Below, in pieces: positions 24,150 through 32,963 of a stretch of 64,000 nucleotides of DNA (position 1 is its first letter; the number at the start of each line of letters is the position of its first letter). The notes beneath the pieces are model-generated. The model was not told the origin of the DNA and did not search any database. It saw nothing but the letters and a program-made list of their open reading frames with translations. Origin of the DNA: Alkalibacillus aidingensis. Its GTDB lineage: Bacteria > Bacillota > Bacilli > Bacillales > Alkalibacillaceae. The stretch covers positions 1-64,000 of the forward strand of contig NZ_JABXWU010000012.1 of assembly GCF_014595945.1 (NCBI RefSeq), written 5' to 3'. Position numbers and translations under genes: made by a program.

Positions 24150-25726
24150 TTTATTGTACAACGTGTGGTACTGCCAACCCTAAAGAGGCTGTTTATTGCA
24201 TGCACGACGGATTACCTTTACATAAAGATTTTGAGGTAGCTGAAGTTAAACATAATGACATGAAACCTTGTCTATATTGTGGGACAGAGTCGATTGAAGG
24301 TGCGAGTTATTGTTACGTTTGTGGTGAATCAATTAATGAGTTGACCCAAAAGCAGATTAAAGGTCACCCTCACACGGTAACATTTGAACGAATATCGAAA
24401 AATGACGTGGTCAAACAAGCGTTCATGGTCATTCCATTTGTCATGTTCTCACTGCTGTTAATAGTAATGGGCATTCAACTAACGACTGAAGAGGTTGATC
24501 GAAATCAAAATATCGCATCACTTCAATCTCCAAATATTTTTACGCAATATCACAATACTGTAAGACATTTGGATCGCTTAAAGTTTGAAACGACTAACGG
24601 TGGCGGGTACGAACGGGGGACAATTCCCACCGAAGCTGATGAGCCCCATTTTTCGATCAGTGAATATATGTTGTTAGCGAATGGAACATCAATTAAGTTT
24701 AGTGTAGAGGAAATGAACCACTATGATGAGGCTAATTCTAGCTATCATTCGTATCAGATGTACTTTTCGTTAGGGGTTGTCCATTATTTAGTTATTATTT
24801 TAATAGCCACCTTTATTAGCGCCTATCTTTACAGCATATGGCGCAAAGAGAATCATTTAACGAATCAAGTAGTTAGTTCGTTAATGTATGCTGGTTGGTA
24901 TGCTTTATTTTTTGCTATTCTGACCTTATTTGTAAAAGATGAAACAGTTATTGAACATGACTATGCTGACCAGTCTTACCTGTTTAATTACCCTATGATT
25001 GACACCTTTTGGAAGAGTTTTTTGATTGCTAGTATCGTTTTTTTTGTGGGACAGTTAGTATGGGGTAAGCATAAATTACCTGTCGTTTTATCTGGTGTTA
25101 AAGTGGGGGCCATGTGGTTTTTAGTCATACTTACATTATTTTATTTAGGTAGTACTCTATTTTCTTTAGTGACGTTAACAGATAGCTCCTACTTTAATAC
25201 AGTATCCAAATCTTCATCATTTATCAGTCTGTTCATTGTTATAGGCCAGATTGCTGTTTTGGCGTTGAACATGGGCTTATTAAATGTGTTGTATTTAAAA
25301 GGGAGTATCTTTTTTGAAGAAACCTTATATTACCATCTCCTCACACAAGAGCTTGGGTTTGAGGTTGAGCGAGTAGATCCGATGTTTGAAGCGTTTTTCG
25401 AGCCATTATATTCATCACATCTATGGTTTTGGGTGAGTATGGTTGTGGTATTCGGCCTCCTATTCTTTGCAGGACAACGAGTGGAGTTTAAAAATATTAA
25501 AAATCAAATATGGTTTATTTCCGGTTTTGCGTTGATATTTGCCGTTTTAAATTCCATACTCGCAAAAGGGACAACGACAAGCATGAAACAATTAGGTGAT
25601 GAAGGAGAAAATTATACTCGACTAACAGGCTTCGAATTTATCACCACCTTTGGGATTACCTTGATCTTAGTTTGGTTAGTTGTGTTTATGGGAGTACTAT
25701 TAAGAAGAATGATGACAAAAACATAA
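24146..25726 (+). CDS. Double zinc-ribbon membrane protein, function unknown
   Basis: The 526-residue protein starts with GTG inside the stop of the previous gene. Residues 1-60 carry two ribbons (Y-C-T-T-C-G, Y-C-M-H, then C-L-Y-C-G and Y-C-Y-V-C-G). A membrane helix at about 95-112 is followed by an extracytoplasmic segment (about 113-215) and then a block of about seven or eight membrane helices to the C-terminus. This recalls bacillar zinc-ribbon membrane proteins with a cytoplasmic N-terminus. No enzymatic motif is seen. It is followed 13 bp later by the oxidoreductase gene. Confidence 0.75.
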   Translation: MIYCTTCGTANPKEAVYCMHDGLPLHKDFEVAEVKHNDMKPCLYCGTESIEGASYCYVCGESINELTQKQIKGHPHTVTFERISKNDVVKQAFMVIPFVMFSLLLIVMGIQLTTEEVDRNQNIASLQSPNIFTQYHNTVRHLDRLKFETTNGGGYERGTIPTEADEPHFSISEYMLLANGTSIKFSVEEMNHYDEANSSYHSYQMYFSLGVVHYLVIILIATFISAYLYSIWRKENHLTNQVVSSLMYAGWYALFFAILTLFVKDETVIEHDYADQSYLFNYPMIDTFWKSFLIASIVFFVGQLVWGKHKLPVVLSGVKVGAMWFLVILTLFYLGSTLFSLVTLTDSSYFNTVSKSSSFISLFIVIGQIAVLALNMGLLNVLYLKGSIFFEETLYYHLLTQELGFEVERVDPMFEAFFEPLYSSHLWFWVSMVVVFGLLFFAGQRVEFKNIKNQIWFISGFALIFAVLNSILAKGTTTSMKQLGDEGENYTRLTGFEFITTFGITLILVWLVVFMGVLLRRMMTKT

Positions 25727-25739
25727 GGAGGAAACAACA

Positions 25740-26732
25740 ATGAAAGCAATTATACATGAAAAAATAGCTGGCTTAGCTGGTTTAGATTTGAAAGAGGTAG
25801 ACGAGCCTGAAGTGCGTGAGGGAATGGTGAAAGTCAAATTAAAAACTGCCGGGATGAATCGTCGAGATGTGGCTGTGACTAGTCGTCATAAAGTGGCAGA
25901 CCCAGCACTGATTTTAGGTTCAGATGGTGCGGGTGTTATTGAAGAAGTTGGTGAGGGCGTGACAGATTGGCAGGTTGGTGATGAAGTCATGGTTAATCCA
26001 GGTTTAGGATGGGAGAAGAATAGTGATGCGCCCCCTGAAGGGTTTGAAATTGTTGGCTTACCTAATCACGGAACATTCGCGGAGTATTACGTCGTGGATG
26101 CTAAGCATGTTGAGAAGAAGCCAGAATTTTTAAGTTGGGAAGAAGCTGGTGTGTTAGGATTAGCTGGGTTGACGGCTTATCGCGCGTTGTTCACTCGTGG
26201 TCAAGTGAAAGCTGGCGATACGGTAATGCTTCCGGGAATTGGCAGTGGTGTGTTAACATTTGTTTTGAAGTTCGCCAAGGCTGTCGGCGCGCGTGTGATC
26301 GTGACTTCTCGTCATATGGAGAAGCTTGAAGCGGCGAAACAGTTAGGCGCTGATGTCGCCATTTCAACAGAGTCTAACTGGCAAGAAGAATTACAGGGGG
26401 AAACGGTTGATTTATTAATTGAAAGTGTCGGTCGTGCTACTTTTAATAAGTCTTTAGATATCATTCGACGTGGTGGGACAGTTGTGACATTTGGCGCGAC
26501 GACTGAAGATTTAGTTGAGATTGATATACGTAAGTTTTTTTATGGTCAATATAATTTATTAGGTTCAACGATGGGTAGTGCTGAAGAACTTCGTGACATG
26601 CTAGCCTTTGTGGAAAAAGAGCAGATTAGACCAGAGATTGACCGGATGTTTAGAATTGAGGACTATCAAGAAGCATTTCAGTACTTACGAGATACGAAAA
26701 ACTTTGGAAAAATTGGATTTACTATTAAGTAA
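25740..26732 (+). CDS. MDR-superfamily alcohol dehydrogenase / quinone oxidoreductase
   Basis: The 330-residue protein has the MDR N-terminal block M-N-R-R-D-V-A-V-T, L-G-S-D-G-A-G-V-I-E-E-V-G (about 60-72) and a Rossmann region L-P-G-I-G-S-G-V-L-T-F-V-L (about 164-176). The structural-zinc cysteines of classical alcohol dehydrogenases are missing, so it is more likely a zinc-free NADPH oxidoreductase. AAGGAGGAAAC is the ribosome binding site. A terminator follows directly. Confidence 0.85.
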   Translation: MKAIIHEKIAGLAGLDLKEVDEPEVREGMVKVKLKTAGMNRRDVAVTSRHKVADPALILGSDGAGVIEEVGEGVTDWQVGDEVMVNPGLGWEKNSDAPPEGFEIVGLPNHGTFAEYYVVDAKHVEKKPEFLSWEEAGVLGLAGLTAYRALFTRGQVKAGDTVMLPGIGSGVLTFVLKFAKAVGARVIVTSRHMEKLEAAKQLGADVAISTESNWQEELQGETVDLLIESVGRATFNKSLDIIRRGGTVVTFGATTEDLVEIDIRKFFYGQYNLLGSTMGSAEELRDMLAFVEKEQIRPEIDRMFRIEDYQEAFQYLRDTKNFGKIGFTIK

Positions 26733-26740
26733 TGGGAGGA

Positions 26741-26787
26741 CTGTCTTGCCAAGTCTGGTACGTAACTTGGTGGGACAGCTTTTTTTA
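26741..26787 (+). terminator. Rho-independent terminator after the MDR gene
   Basis: CTGTC..CCAAGT pairs with ACTTGG..GACAG with an internal bulge, followed by CTTTTTTT. Confidence 0.85.
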
Positions 26788-26871
26788 TTGGATATTCGTA
26801 TCTAAATGTAAGCAAAATCCTCGTAACATTTGTCGACATCCTACGTCTAATTCAATAAAGGAGGCTTACCG

Positions 26872-27267
26872 GTGTTAAGAATAATAGGAGTATTTATGAT
26901 ATTAGTATTGGTCATAACAACTGCGTGTGGTACACAGTCATCTGGTGATGGTGGCAATAGTGAAGATTTTGATCAGCCACAACCTGATGAACACAGAACG
27001 TTTACTGGTTATATTGCTAAGCTTGAAGATGATCGCATGTTAGTGACTGAAAATAAAATTGAAGAAGAAGAGGCAAATCACGAGGACCTGGATGATTTCG
27101 GAGAGAAAGCAGGTTCTGCTGTTTATTTTAGTATGGATGAACTTGATGGAAGCTTAATTGAGACACTTTCTGTCGGTGATTTTATTGAAGTTGACCACGA
27201 AGCTATAGCTGAGTCTTATCCAGGACAAAGCTCTGCACTAGATGTCAGACATTTAGATGACGATTAG
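26872..27267 (+). CDS. Small lipoprotein, DUF3221-like
   Basis: The 131-residue protein starts at GTG with AAAGGAGG upstream. Its lipobox is V-I-T-T-A-C-G (Cys about 19), and the mature part begins with an acidic linker followed by T-F-T-G-Y-I-A-K-L-E-D-D-R-M-L-V-T-E and D-F-I-E-V-D-H, which fits a small OB-like DUF3221 domain. It is anchored outside the membrane; the role is unknown. It is paired with another lipoprotein gene 11 bp downstream. Confidence 0.75.
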   Translation: MLRIIGVFMILVLVITTACGTQSSGDGGNSEDFDQPQPDEHRTFTGYIAKLEDDRMLVTENKIEEEEANHEDLDDFGEKAGSAVYFSMDELDGSLIETLSVGDFIEVDHEAIAESYPGQSSALDVRHLDDD

Positions 27268-27278
27268 GCGGTGAAAAA

Positions 27279-27659
27279 ATGAAAAGCATTCTTTCAATAG
27301 GGATGTTATTTATGTTATTGGTGTTATTTGGATGTGAAAAGAATAACTTAGAACTTGGTCAAGTCGTTACTAGTATAGAGGTGTACAAGTGGGATAACGA
27401 AGAGCTAGTAACGACGATTTCTGATGACGAGTTTATTGATGAGTTAATCCATAAGCTAAATCATGCCGATTCGATCACCACAGCTAATTTAGATTTTATG
27501 TTACCAGATTATGTTATTTATTTAAAACACGATGAGGAGACTTTATATGAGCTTGGGTACTACATGAGAACGTTAAAGCTTTCAGGGATAGATGGTAAGT
27601 ATTTAGATTTTGAAGCGGATTTATTTTATGATGTTGATTTGGCTCTTCCAATTGAGTGA
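27279..27659 (+). CDS. Small lipoprotein of unknown function
   Basis: The 126-residue protein has a signal peptide ending in L-V-L-F-G-C (Cys about 19). The mature domain reads V-T-S-I-E-V-Y-K-W then I-S-D-D-E-F-I-D-E-L-I-H-K-L, a pattern of a strand followed by a helix also seen in the C-terminal regions of the membrane proteins at 54936 and 63093. It is probably co-expressed with the lipoprotein upstream. No function can be assigned. Confidence 0.7.
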   Translation: MKSILSIGMLFMLLVLFGCEKNNLELGQVVTSIEVYKWDNEELVTTISDDEFIDELIHKLNHADSITTANLDFMLPDYVIYLKHDEETLYELGYYMRTLKLSGIDGKYLDFEADLFYDVDLALPIE

Positions 27660-27807
27660 TTACTAATCCTCACATTGATTTACTTTTATCACCTTGCCAT
27701 TGAACCATACTACTCCCCTTTTCGTTCCTTATCAACCTCGTCTGCTATTCGTTTTTCGTCTTTTCTCTACTGTTTGTACTACCTTTTGTTAGAGGAGGTA
27801 AATTGAC

Positions 27808-28950
27808 ATGAATATTACCATTGCTCCAGATTCATTTAAAGGAAGTCTAACGGCTAATCAAGCAAGCGATCTTATGGAACAAGCTTGTTTAGAAGTAAAC
27901 CCGTCAGCAATTATTCGTAAAATCCCTATGGCTGATGGTGGAGAAGGAACCATAGATAGCTTAATTTATTCGACCAATGGAAAGCGCAGCTATGTCCAAG
28001 TGTCTGGTCCTTTAGGTGACACGATTGAGGTGCCTTTAGGAGAAAGTGGTATCAAACCTGAAGCATATATTGAAGTAGCAAGTGTATGTGGTCTTGTCCA
28101 AGTTCCAAAAGAAAAGAGAGATCCATTAAAAACATCATCTTATGGATTAGGAGAGTTAATTAAAATTGCTTTAGACAAAGGATATCGGCGGTTGATGATT
28201 GGACTTGGAGGGAGCGCAACTAATGATGGTGGGTTAGGAATGCTCCAAGCATTGGGAGCTAAATTTATGAATCGTGATGGTACTGAAGTTGGGCGCTTTG
28301 GTGAAGATTTGTTCGAAGTCGCATCTATTGATTTTACAAACTTAGATAAGCGATTAAATGAGTGCGAAGTGGTTGCCGCAACTGATGTTAATAATCCTTT
28401 GTGTGGTGAAAATGGTGCGTCATTTGTGTTTGGTCCACAAAAAGGAGCAGGCCCTGAAGTAGTTAATAAACTAGATCATGCGCTAAACCATTACAGTGAT
28501 TTAGTTGAGGATGAGTTAAATCAATCGTTTAAATGGGTTGAAGGTTCTGGAGCGGCCGGTGGTATAGGTTTTTCCTTACTTGTGGTAGGTGCGACGATTT
28601 CTTCTGGAGCTGAAATTATGGGAGATTTAGCAAAACTGGAACAATCGATAAAAACGAGTGATTTAGTCCTTACTGGTGAGGGGAAGAGCGATGTCCAAAC
28701 CTTCTTTGGGAAAGTACCTGGTTTTACAGCGAAGTTGGCGAATAAATATGGAATTCCCTGTGTTTTAATTTCTGGTGCGATTGATGACCAAGAAAGAAAG
28801 TTACATCAATTATTCACAGGTGTTTTTTCGATCGTAAATGAGCCAATGTCATTTGAAGAATGTATGACCAAGGCAGACGAACTCCTTTATTTTCAAACGG
28901 TTAATGTCATTCATTTTTATCAAAACTTACTGGAGGAAAAAGAAAGCTGA
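27808..28950 (+). CDS. glxK: Glycerate 2-kinase (GlxK/GarK family)
   Basis: The 380-residue protein is a glycerate kinase of the GarK/GlxK family. Signatures: I-A-P-D-S-F-K-G-S-L-T-A (about 4-15), P-M-A-D-G-G-E-G-T (about 42-50), G-L-G-G-S-A-T-N-D-G-G-L-G (about 132-144) and L-T-G-E-G-K-S-D (about 290-297). It phosphorylates glycerate with ATP for entry into glycolysis. AGAGGAGG precedes the ATG. It is monocistronic with a strong terminator; the 148-bp gap upstream shows nothing distinctive. Confidence 0.93.
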   Translation: MNITIAPDSFKGSLTANQASDLMEQACLEVNPSAIIRKIPMADGGEGTIDSLIYSTNGKRSYVQVSGPLGDTIEVPLGESGIKPEAYIEVASVCGLVQVPKEKRDPLKTSSYGLGELIKIALDKGYRRLMIGLGGSATNDGGLGMLQALGAKFMNRDGTEVGRFGEDLFEVASIDFTNLDKRLNECEVVAATDVNNPLCGENGASFVFGPQKGAGPEVVNKLDHALNHYSDLVEDELNQSFKWVEGSGAAGGIGFSLLVVGATISSGAEIMGDLAKLEQSIKTSDLVLTGEGKSDVQTFFGKVPGFTAKLANKYGIPCVLISGAIDDQERKLHQLFTGVFSIVNEPMSFEECMTKADELLYFQTVNVIHFYQNLLEEKES

Positions 28951-29026
28951 GGGAATTAGATGGTTTTGTGAGGCGAAGCTGAATCATGAGATGGAGACAC
29001 CATTTTTCAAATGCCCCCGTATAAAC

Positions 29027-29079
29027 AAAAAAGTAATACCGTAACACTTTTCTGTGGATGATACGGTATTACTTTTTTT
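29027..29079. terminator. Bidirectional terminator between glycerate kinase and the convergent gene
   Basis: AAAAAAGTAATACCGTA pairs with TACGGTATTACTTTTTTT; T tracts exist on both strands, fitting the convergent genes on each side. Confidence 0.9.
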
Positions 29080-29122
29080 ATTTTGGCTCTGTTAAATTTT
29101 AAAGTATTTGAAGTTTATTTTG

Positions 29123-29623
29123 TTAATGATGAATTTGTTCAAGAATGTCCAAAAAGTTATTCAACTCTTTAATAGAAAGTTCTGGATCTTCTTGGCCTGT
29201 TTTTTCAGAATACATTCCTTCTCTTACTTTTTCCAGCCTATTAAATACCTCCTCTAAAAACTCTTGATCACTAGTTGTTATTTCTTCTTTACTAGCTATT
29301 TCAAATATTCTAGGGGCAGTTTCTAACCTAATCTGTTCATTATATTTCAGTTCTTTATCTAAAAGTAATTCACCAATTGTTAGGGTGGTATCTATCTCTA
29401 CTAAACTAGAGTGGAAGTTATATAATCTTTCAGGGCTAATATCAGATTTCTCGGTCAACGGGAACTTCATAGCTGAGTCAACCTGATAATATAGTCTGTT
29501 TAAAAATTGCTCATAAGCACGATCATTGTGTCTTTTTTCACTATAAAAAAGGATACTGGTTATAGCAAATAATATAATTAGCGCTATAAGAATCCACCTT
29601 TTTTTATCAAAAAATAATTTCAT
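29123..29623 (-). CDS. Hypothetical single-pass membrane protein
   Basis: The 166-residue protein has a short basic N-terminus and one membrane helix (I-L-I-A-L-I-I-L-F-A-I-T, about 10-28); the rest is a charged, helical domain facing outside. I do not recognise the family. TGGAGGGG is correctly spaced for the ATG at 29623, so the longer frame reaching 29677 is rejected. It stands alone between two large gaps. Confidence 0.65.
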   Translation of the reverse strand: MKLFFDKKRWILIALIILFAITSILFYSEKRHNDRAYEQFLNRLYYQVDSAMKFPLTEKSDISPERLYNFHSSLVEIDTTLTIGELLLDKELKYNEQIRLETAPRIFEIASKEEITTSDQEFLEEVFNRLEKVREGMYSEKTGQEDPELSIKELNNFLDILEQIHH

Positions 29624-29677
29624 GATAACCCCTCCATAACTGATTATATTTATCTGTTTCACTCCACGAAGTTCCAA

Positions 29678-30093
29678 ATAGTTCCAATAAAATAAATGTT
29701 AACATAAATGTTCAGTCAACTCCATTGCCAGTAGCGACAGCCACGCCATTAGAACGCTCCTGTATCGATTATTTCCCTCTAAAAATAGTTTCCTCTAAAG
29801 TTTGTGATTTCCTGTCAGAATTGCTTAATCCCCTCTAAAAAACTTCTTTCTATATTCATTTATTTCTTTTCAACTCATATTTATTAAAAAAACTATCATA
29901 AACATAAAAATAATAGTCGTGTCAGGCTAGGCGTTTACATATACATCTATTAATCTTAACTCGTATTTTTATGATGTCTAGTTACACACTTATTTTCTAT
30001 CTGCTTCGATTGTTTAGATGAGGAAATCTTTGGCGTAAGCCGTTCAACAAAGAGAGCTTGAACATATTTTATGTTAGGGAAGGAGGTATTTTG
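29678..30093. other. 416-bp intergenic region without a recognisable gene
   Basis: The region is AT-rich. It contains several short C-C-T-C-T-A-A-A repeats (29770-29850) but no convincing reading frame, tRNA or terminator in either direction. It must hold the promoters for the minus-strand gene and for the amidase gene. Confidence 0.5.
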
Positions 30094-30888
30094 ATGAACA
30101 GGTGGATTCAAGATGCCGGGCATGGTGGGTCAGACAGTGGAGCTACTCATGAAGGCCTAAAGGAGAAAGAATGGACATTGGAGGCTGCTCTTTACGTCTT
30201 TGATCGTCTAAATGAGTTAGGTATTCAAACGGATATTACGCGTACTGAAGATATTACTCTTGATCGTCATAGTCGAACAGAAATGGTTCGCCAGTATGAT
30301 CGAGCTATTTCCCACCATTTTAATGCAGGTGGGGGAGCAGGAGCTGAATTCATTCATAGTATATATGCGGAAGGGGAGTTCGAACAAAAGCTAGAAGAAG
30401 AGTTTGCTAAATCTGGTTATCCGATTAGACGAACGTTTACTCGAACTTACCCGGGAAATGATCAACAAGACTATTACTATATGAACCGTGAGACAGGAGA
30501 TTGTCGTGTAACGATTGTCGAGTATGGTTTCTTAGATGGACCTCACTTAAACCAATTAAAAGATCGCAATTACCGAGTAGGGATGTATGAATGTGTTATT
30601 CGGGCTATTTGTCGTGAAGAAGGAATTGATTACCGTCAACCTGGTGATTCTGAAGTTTACTATCGAGTGGTAGCTGGATCATTTAAGGAATATAACAATG
30701 CAACCAAATATGTAGATACACTAAAGGATAAAGGTTTTGACGCTTTCGTTGCACGCCATGAGATTAGCTCTAGGGTCTATTATCGAGTCATAGTGGGCTC
30801 TTACAAAAAAAGAAAAAATGCAGAAAAACAAGTTGAGGTTTTAGATGAGGTGGGTGTCAGTAGTTTTATTGATGCTTATCAATCTTAG
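30094..30888 (+). CDS. N-acetylmuramoyl-L-alanine amidase with C-terminal SPOR domain
   Basis: The 264-residue enzyme is an Amidase_3 peptidoglycan hydrolase. Zinc ligands appear in Q-D-A-G-H-G-G (His about 9), the Glu of E-K-E-W, S-H-H-F-N-A (about 77-82) and the catalytic V-E-Y-G-F (about 155). A SPOR domain occupies about 190-262 as two similar halves, Y-Y-R-V-V-A-G-S-F and Y-Y-R-V-I-V-G-S-Y. There is no signal peptide, as in phage endolysins and in CwlC, the mother-cell lysis enzyme of B. subtilis. AAGGAGGT places the start at 30094. A holin-like gene follows. Confidence 0.9.
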   Translation: MNRWIQDAGHGGSDSGATHEGLKEKEWTLEAALYVFDRLNELGIQTDITRTEDITLDRHSRTEMVRQYDRAISHHFNAGGGAGAEFIHSIYAEGEFEQKLEEEFAKSGYPIRRTFTRTYPGNDQQDYYYMNRETGDCRVTIVEYGFLDGPHLNQLKDRNYRVGMYECVIRAICREEGIDYRQPGDSEVYYRVVAGSFKEYNNATKYVDTLKDKGFDAFVARHEISSRVYYRVIVGSYKKRKNAEKQVEVLDEVGVSSFIDAYQS

Positions 30889-30908
30889 TTTCGAAAGGGG
30901 TGAGGATC

Positions 30909-31160
30909 ATGGAGTTAATGAACTATATCATGGATGAAGCTTTAATTTTAGTTCCTGTCTTATTGATTTTAGGTAAGATTATAAAAGTTTCATCAATTAT
31001 CCAGAATCGATTCATCCCATTTGTGCTACTAGCTATTAGTGTCGTATTTACCACTTTAATGATGGGTCTATCTGTGCAGACAATCATTCAAGCTATCCTC
31101 GTCACTGGTGCGGCCGTCTTTGGACATCAAATAACTAAACAATTAAGAGACGTCCAATAA
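30909..31160 (+). CDS. Holin-like small membrane protein
   Basis: The 83-residue protein has an N-terminal amphipathic stretch and two or three membrane helices (about 8-25, 35-52, 55-72), ending in a charged tail G-H-Q-I-T-K-Q-L-R-D. It resembles the phage holin 5_2-type family. GAAAGGGG precedes the ATG at 30909. It sits 20 bp after a signal-less amidase, the classic arrangement in which a holin releases the enzyme through the membrane. No other phage gene is nearby. Confidence 0.75.
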   Translation: MELMNYIMDEALILVPVLLILGKIIKVSSIIQNRFIPFVLLAISVVFTTLMMGLSVQTIIQAILVTGAAVFGHQITKQLRDVQ

Positions 31161-31167
31161 CACCTAG

Positions 31168-31202
31168 AATCCCGAACGGTTAGGAATCGTTCGGGATTTT
31201 TT
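31168..31202. terminator. Terminator between the holin-like and carbonic anhydrase-like genes
   Basis: AATCCCGAACG pairs perfectly with CGTTCGGGATT and is followed by TTTT; it serves the plus-strand pair and may also stop the convergent gene. Confidence 0.92.
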
Positions 31203-31214
31203 AATAACTAGTTA

Positions 31215-31622
31215 TTAAGATGCCGAATTTGGTTGAATGACCTCCGTTACTTGTTCAACTTTCCATTGGTCATTGACGTAAAGGCCAACAATTTTCATAT
31301 CATAGCCCCATGAATTCGCAAGTTCTGTTGTTTCTTTAATTTGTTTGACTTGCTCTTCTCTTGGGACTGGATTTCCAGCACAATCATGATGTCCTGCAAT
31401 CACTAAAACCTCGGATCGGTGACCATGGTGTGAGATCTCGACTCGCTTTTTAATAGATGCTAGTGTTTCTTCATTTCCTTCTAAAATAACTTTTGTTGGG
31501 CCAGCGTCGTTAATTTTGTCTACATACTGAACTTGAAATTGTTCCTTTACCCAGTTCATGACTGGCTCTTGTACTCGTCCGTCCATACAGTTAATGGCTG
31601 TTCCAAAAGTTCCATTTGTCAT
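31215..31622 (-). CDS. Small beta-carbonic anhydrase-like protein
   Basis: The 135-residue protein has a beta-carbonic anhydrase-like zinc site: I-N-C-M-D-G-R-V (Cys about 11, with Asp-Arg) and A-G-H-H-D-C-A-G-N-P (His and Cys about 78-83). It is much shorter than normal beta-carbonic anhydrases (about 190-220 residues), so hydration of CO2 is uncertain. GGAGGAATTAGC lies before the ATG at 31622, so the longer frame is rejected. It is a stand-alone gene. Confidence 0.75.
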   Translation of the reverse strand: MTNGTFGTAINCMDGRVQEPVMNWVKEQFQVQYVDKINDAGPTKVILEGNEETLASIKKRVEISHHGHRSEVLVIAGHHDCAGNPVPREEQVKQIKETTELANSWGYDMKIVGLYVNDQWKVEQVTEVIQPNSAS

Positions 31623-31823
31623 TGCTAATTCCTCCAAACTCCAATGTATATAGTTTGTAGTTGCAGTGGTTCTAATTCTATTATAGCAGACTGTTTATTT
31701 GTGTCATGAGATATCGTGTGAACATATTAGGAAAATGAAGGAGTCTTAAGGAAGGGTAGCGAATTAGTGTTTATAGATAAAATGTCGAATTTGATTAGGA
31801 ATGTAAATAAAGAAGGTGAAAGT

Positions 31824-32300
31824 GTGAAGAAAGTTGTGTTTATTATTTTTTTGGTGCCATTATTTATTACTTTAGTAGGTTGTCAATTTATAGAGGAAAA
31901 CCGGGCGAAGAATATAACTAAGGGTTATTATCAAGCATTAGTTAATAGCGATTATGAAGAGGCTTTTGATTATCTATATTTATATGATGTGGCTGAAGAC
32001 CATTCGCCAACAGATGGTACGGTTTTAAGTGAATCTGTAGCTAAACAACATTATATGGACAAGGTGCATTATTTAGAGGAACAGGGTTATCAAGTTAAAG
32101 ACTTTGAAATTGAAGATATCAGATATGAGGATGGACATACTTTTTTTCTTGAGCTCTCATTATTTGTCGAACATGGTGGAGAGACTTTCGAGTGGGCTGA
32201 GACAGTAGACATTTGGGATGGAGAAGTATGGGTGATTGAGAAGGACGATCCGTTTGCCATTTATCGGGATGGAAGGCTGAACATTGATTTTGATGAGTAA
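31824..32300 (+). CDS. Lipoprotein of unknown function (DUF4878/NTF2-like fold possible)
   Basis: The 158-residue product starts at GTG 31824 after AAGGTGA; it has a lipobox F-I-T-L-V-G-C (Cys about 20). The mature part begins A-K-N-I-T-K-G-Y-Y-Q-A-L-V-N-S-D-Y-E-E-A-F, typical of NTF2-like extracytoplasmic domains, and is very acidic. The in-frame GTG at 31767 would add a hydrophilic N-terminus before the signal and is rejected. A strong terminator follows. Confidence 0.7.
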   Translation: MKKVVFIIFLVPLFITLVGCQFIEENRAKNITKGYYQALVNSDYEEAFDYLYLYDVAEDHSPTDGTVLSESVAKQHYMDKVHYLEEQGYQVKDFEIEDIRYEDGHTFFLELSLFVEHGGETFEWAETVDIWDGEVWVIEKDDPFAIYRDGRLNIDFDE

Positions 32301-32305
32301 ATATG

Positions 32306-32337
32306 AGCGTATCTATTAAACAGATACGCTTTTTTTA
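32306..32337 (+). terminator. Rho-independent terminator after the lipoprotein gene
   Basis: AGCGTATCT pairs with AGATACGCT around ATTAAAC, followed by seven T. Confidence 0.92.
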
Positions 32338-32353
32338 AATATTTTTATCAAGT

Positions 32354-32382
32354 TGCGACTTTTTTAATTAAACATACGTCTT
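32354..32382 (+). promoter_or_regulatory. Candidate ECF-sigma autoregulatory promoter
   Basis: TGCGAC at 32354-32359 and CGTCTT at 32377-32382 are 17 bases apart, resembling the Bacillus ECF pattern TGNAAC-N16/17-CGTC. It lies about 35 bp before the sigma gene, as expected for autoregulation. The -35 match is partial. Confidence 0.45.
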
Positions 32383-32417
32383 AATATCGAGTATGGATTG
32401 GGAAGTGGGGGAGGACG

Positions 32418-32963
32418 TTGTCGAATCGAAAGAGAGAGGATATATCGGATTGGTACGACCTTTATAGTGATGCTATTCTTAAATTCATTCTATTGATGGT
32501 ACGTGATTATCAATTAGCAGAAGATCTAACACACGATACGTTTATCAAAGCTTACAAACATTATGATTCATTTAAGGGTCAGTCAAAAGTTAAGACTTGG
32601 CTATTTAGTGTTGCTCACCATGTCACGATTGACCACCTTAGGAAGCGAAAACCACTTGCTTATTTAAAAGAGATACTCCCAACACCAGATCTGGAGTCTT
32701 TACCTGAAGAAGTGATCGAGCTAAAAGAGGATTCTAAAGAATTGTATGAGGCAATAGGTAAGCTTAAACCTTCTTATCGAAAGGTGATTATGTTAAGGAA
32801 AATCAAGGAATTTTCTATAAAAGATACGTGCGCCATATTAAATTGGTCCGAAAGTCGAGTGAAAACAACTCTCTATCGTGCATTACCAGCTTTGGAGAAA
32901 CAACTGAAGAAGGGTGGATATTCATATGAAGAATCGGTATCAAAAGCCCAAAGAAGAATTTAA
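32418..32963 (+). CDS. ECF RNA polymerase sigma factor (SigX-like)
   Basis: The 181-residue protein starts with TTG behind GGGGGAGG. Region 2 (about 15-80) contains D-Y-Q-L-A-E-D-L-T-H-D-T-F-I-K-A and K-T-W-L-F-S-V-A-H-H-V; region 4 (about 115-170) contains Y-R-K-V-I-M-L-R-K-I and S-E-S-R-V-K-T-T-L-Y-R-A. This is the SigX-like ECF group. The next gene, overlapping by 38 bases, encodes a membrane protein in the position of the cognate anti-sigma factor. Targets are unknown but in bacilli usually concern the envelope. Confidence 0.9.
   Translation: MSNRKREDISDWYDLYSDAILKFILLMVRDYQLAEDLTHDTFIKAYKHYDSFKGQSKVKTWLFSVAHHVTIDHLRKRKPLAYLKEILPTPDLESLPEEVIELKEDSKELYEAIGKLKPSYRKVIMLRKIKEFSIKDTCAILNWSESRVKTTLYRALPALEKQLKKGGYSYEESVSKAQRRI

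Noticed and set aside
30094-31160. Prophage remnant
   Set aside because: Only an amidase and a holin-like gene are present; there is no integrase, portal, terminase or attachment-site repeat in the window.
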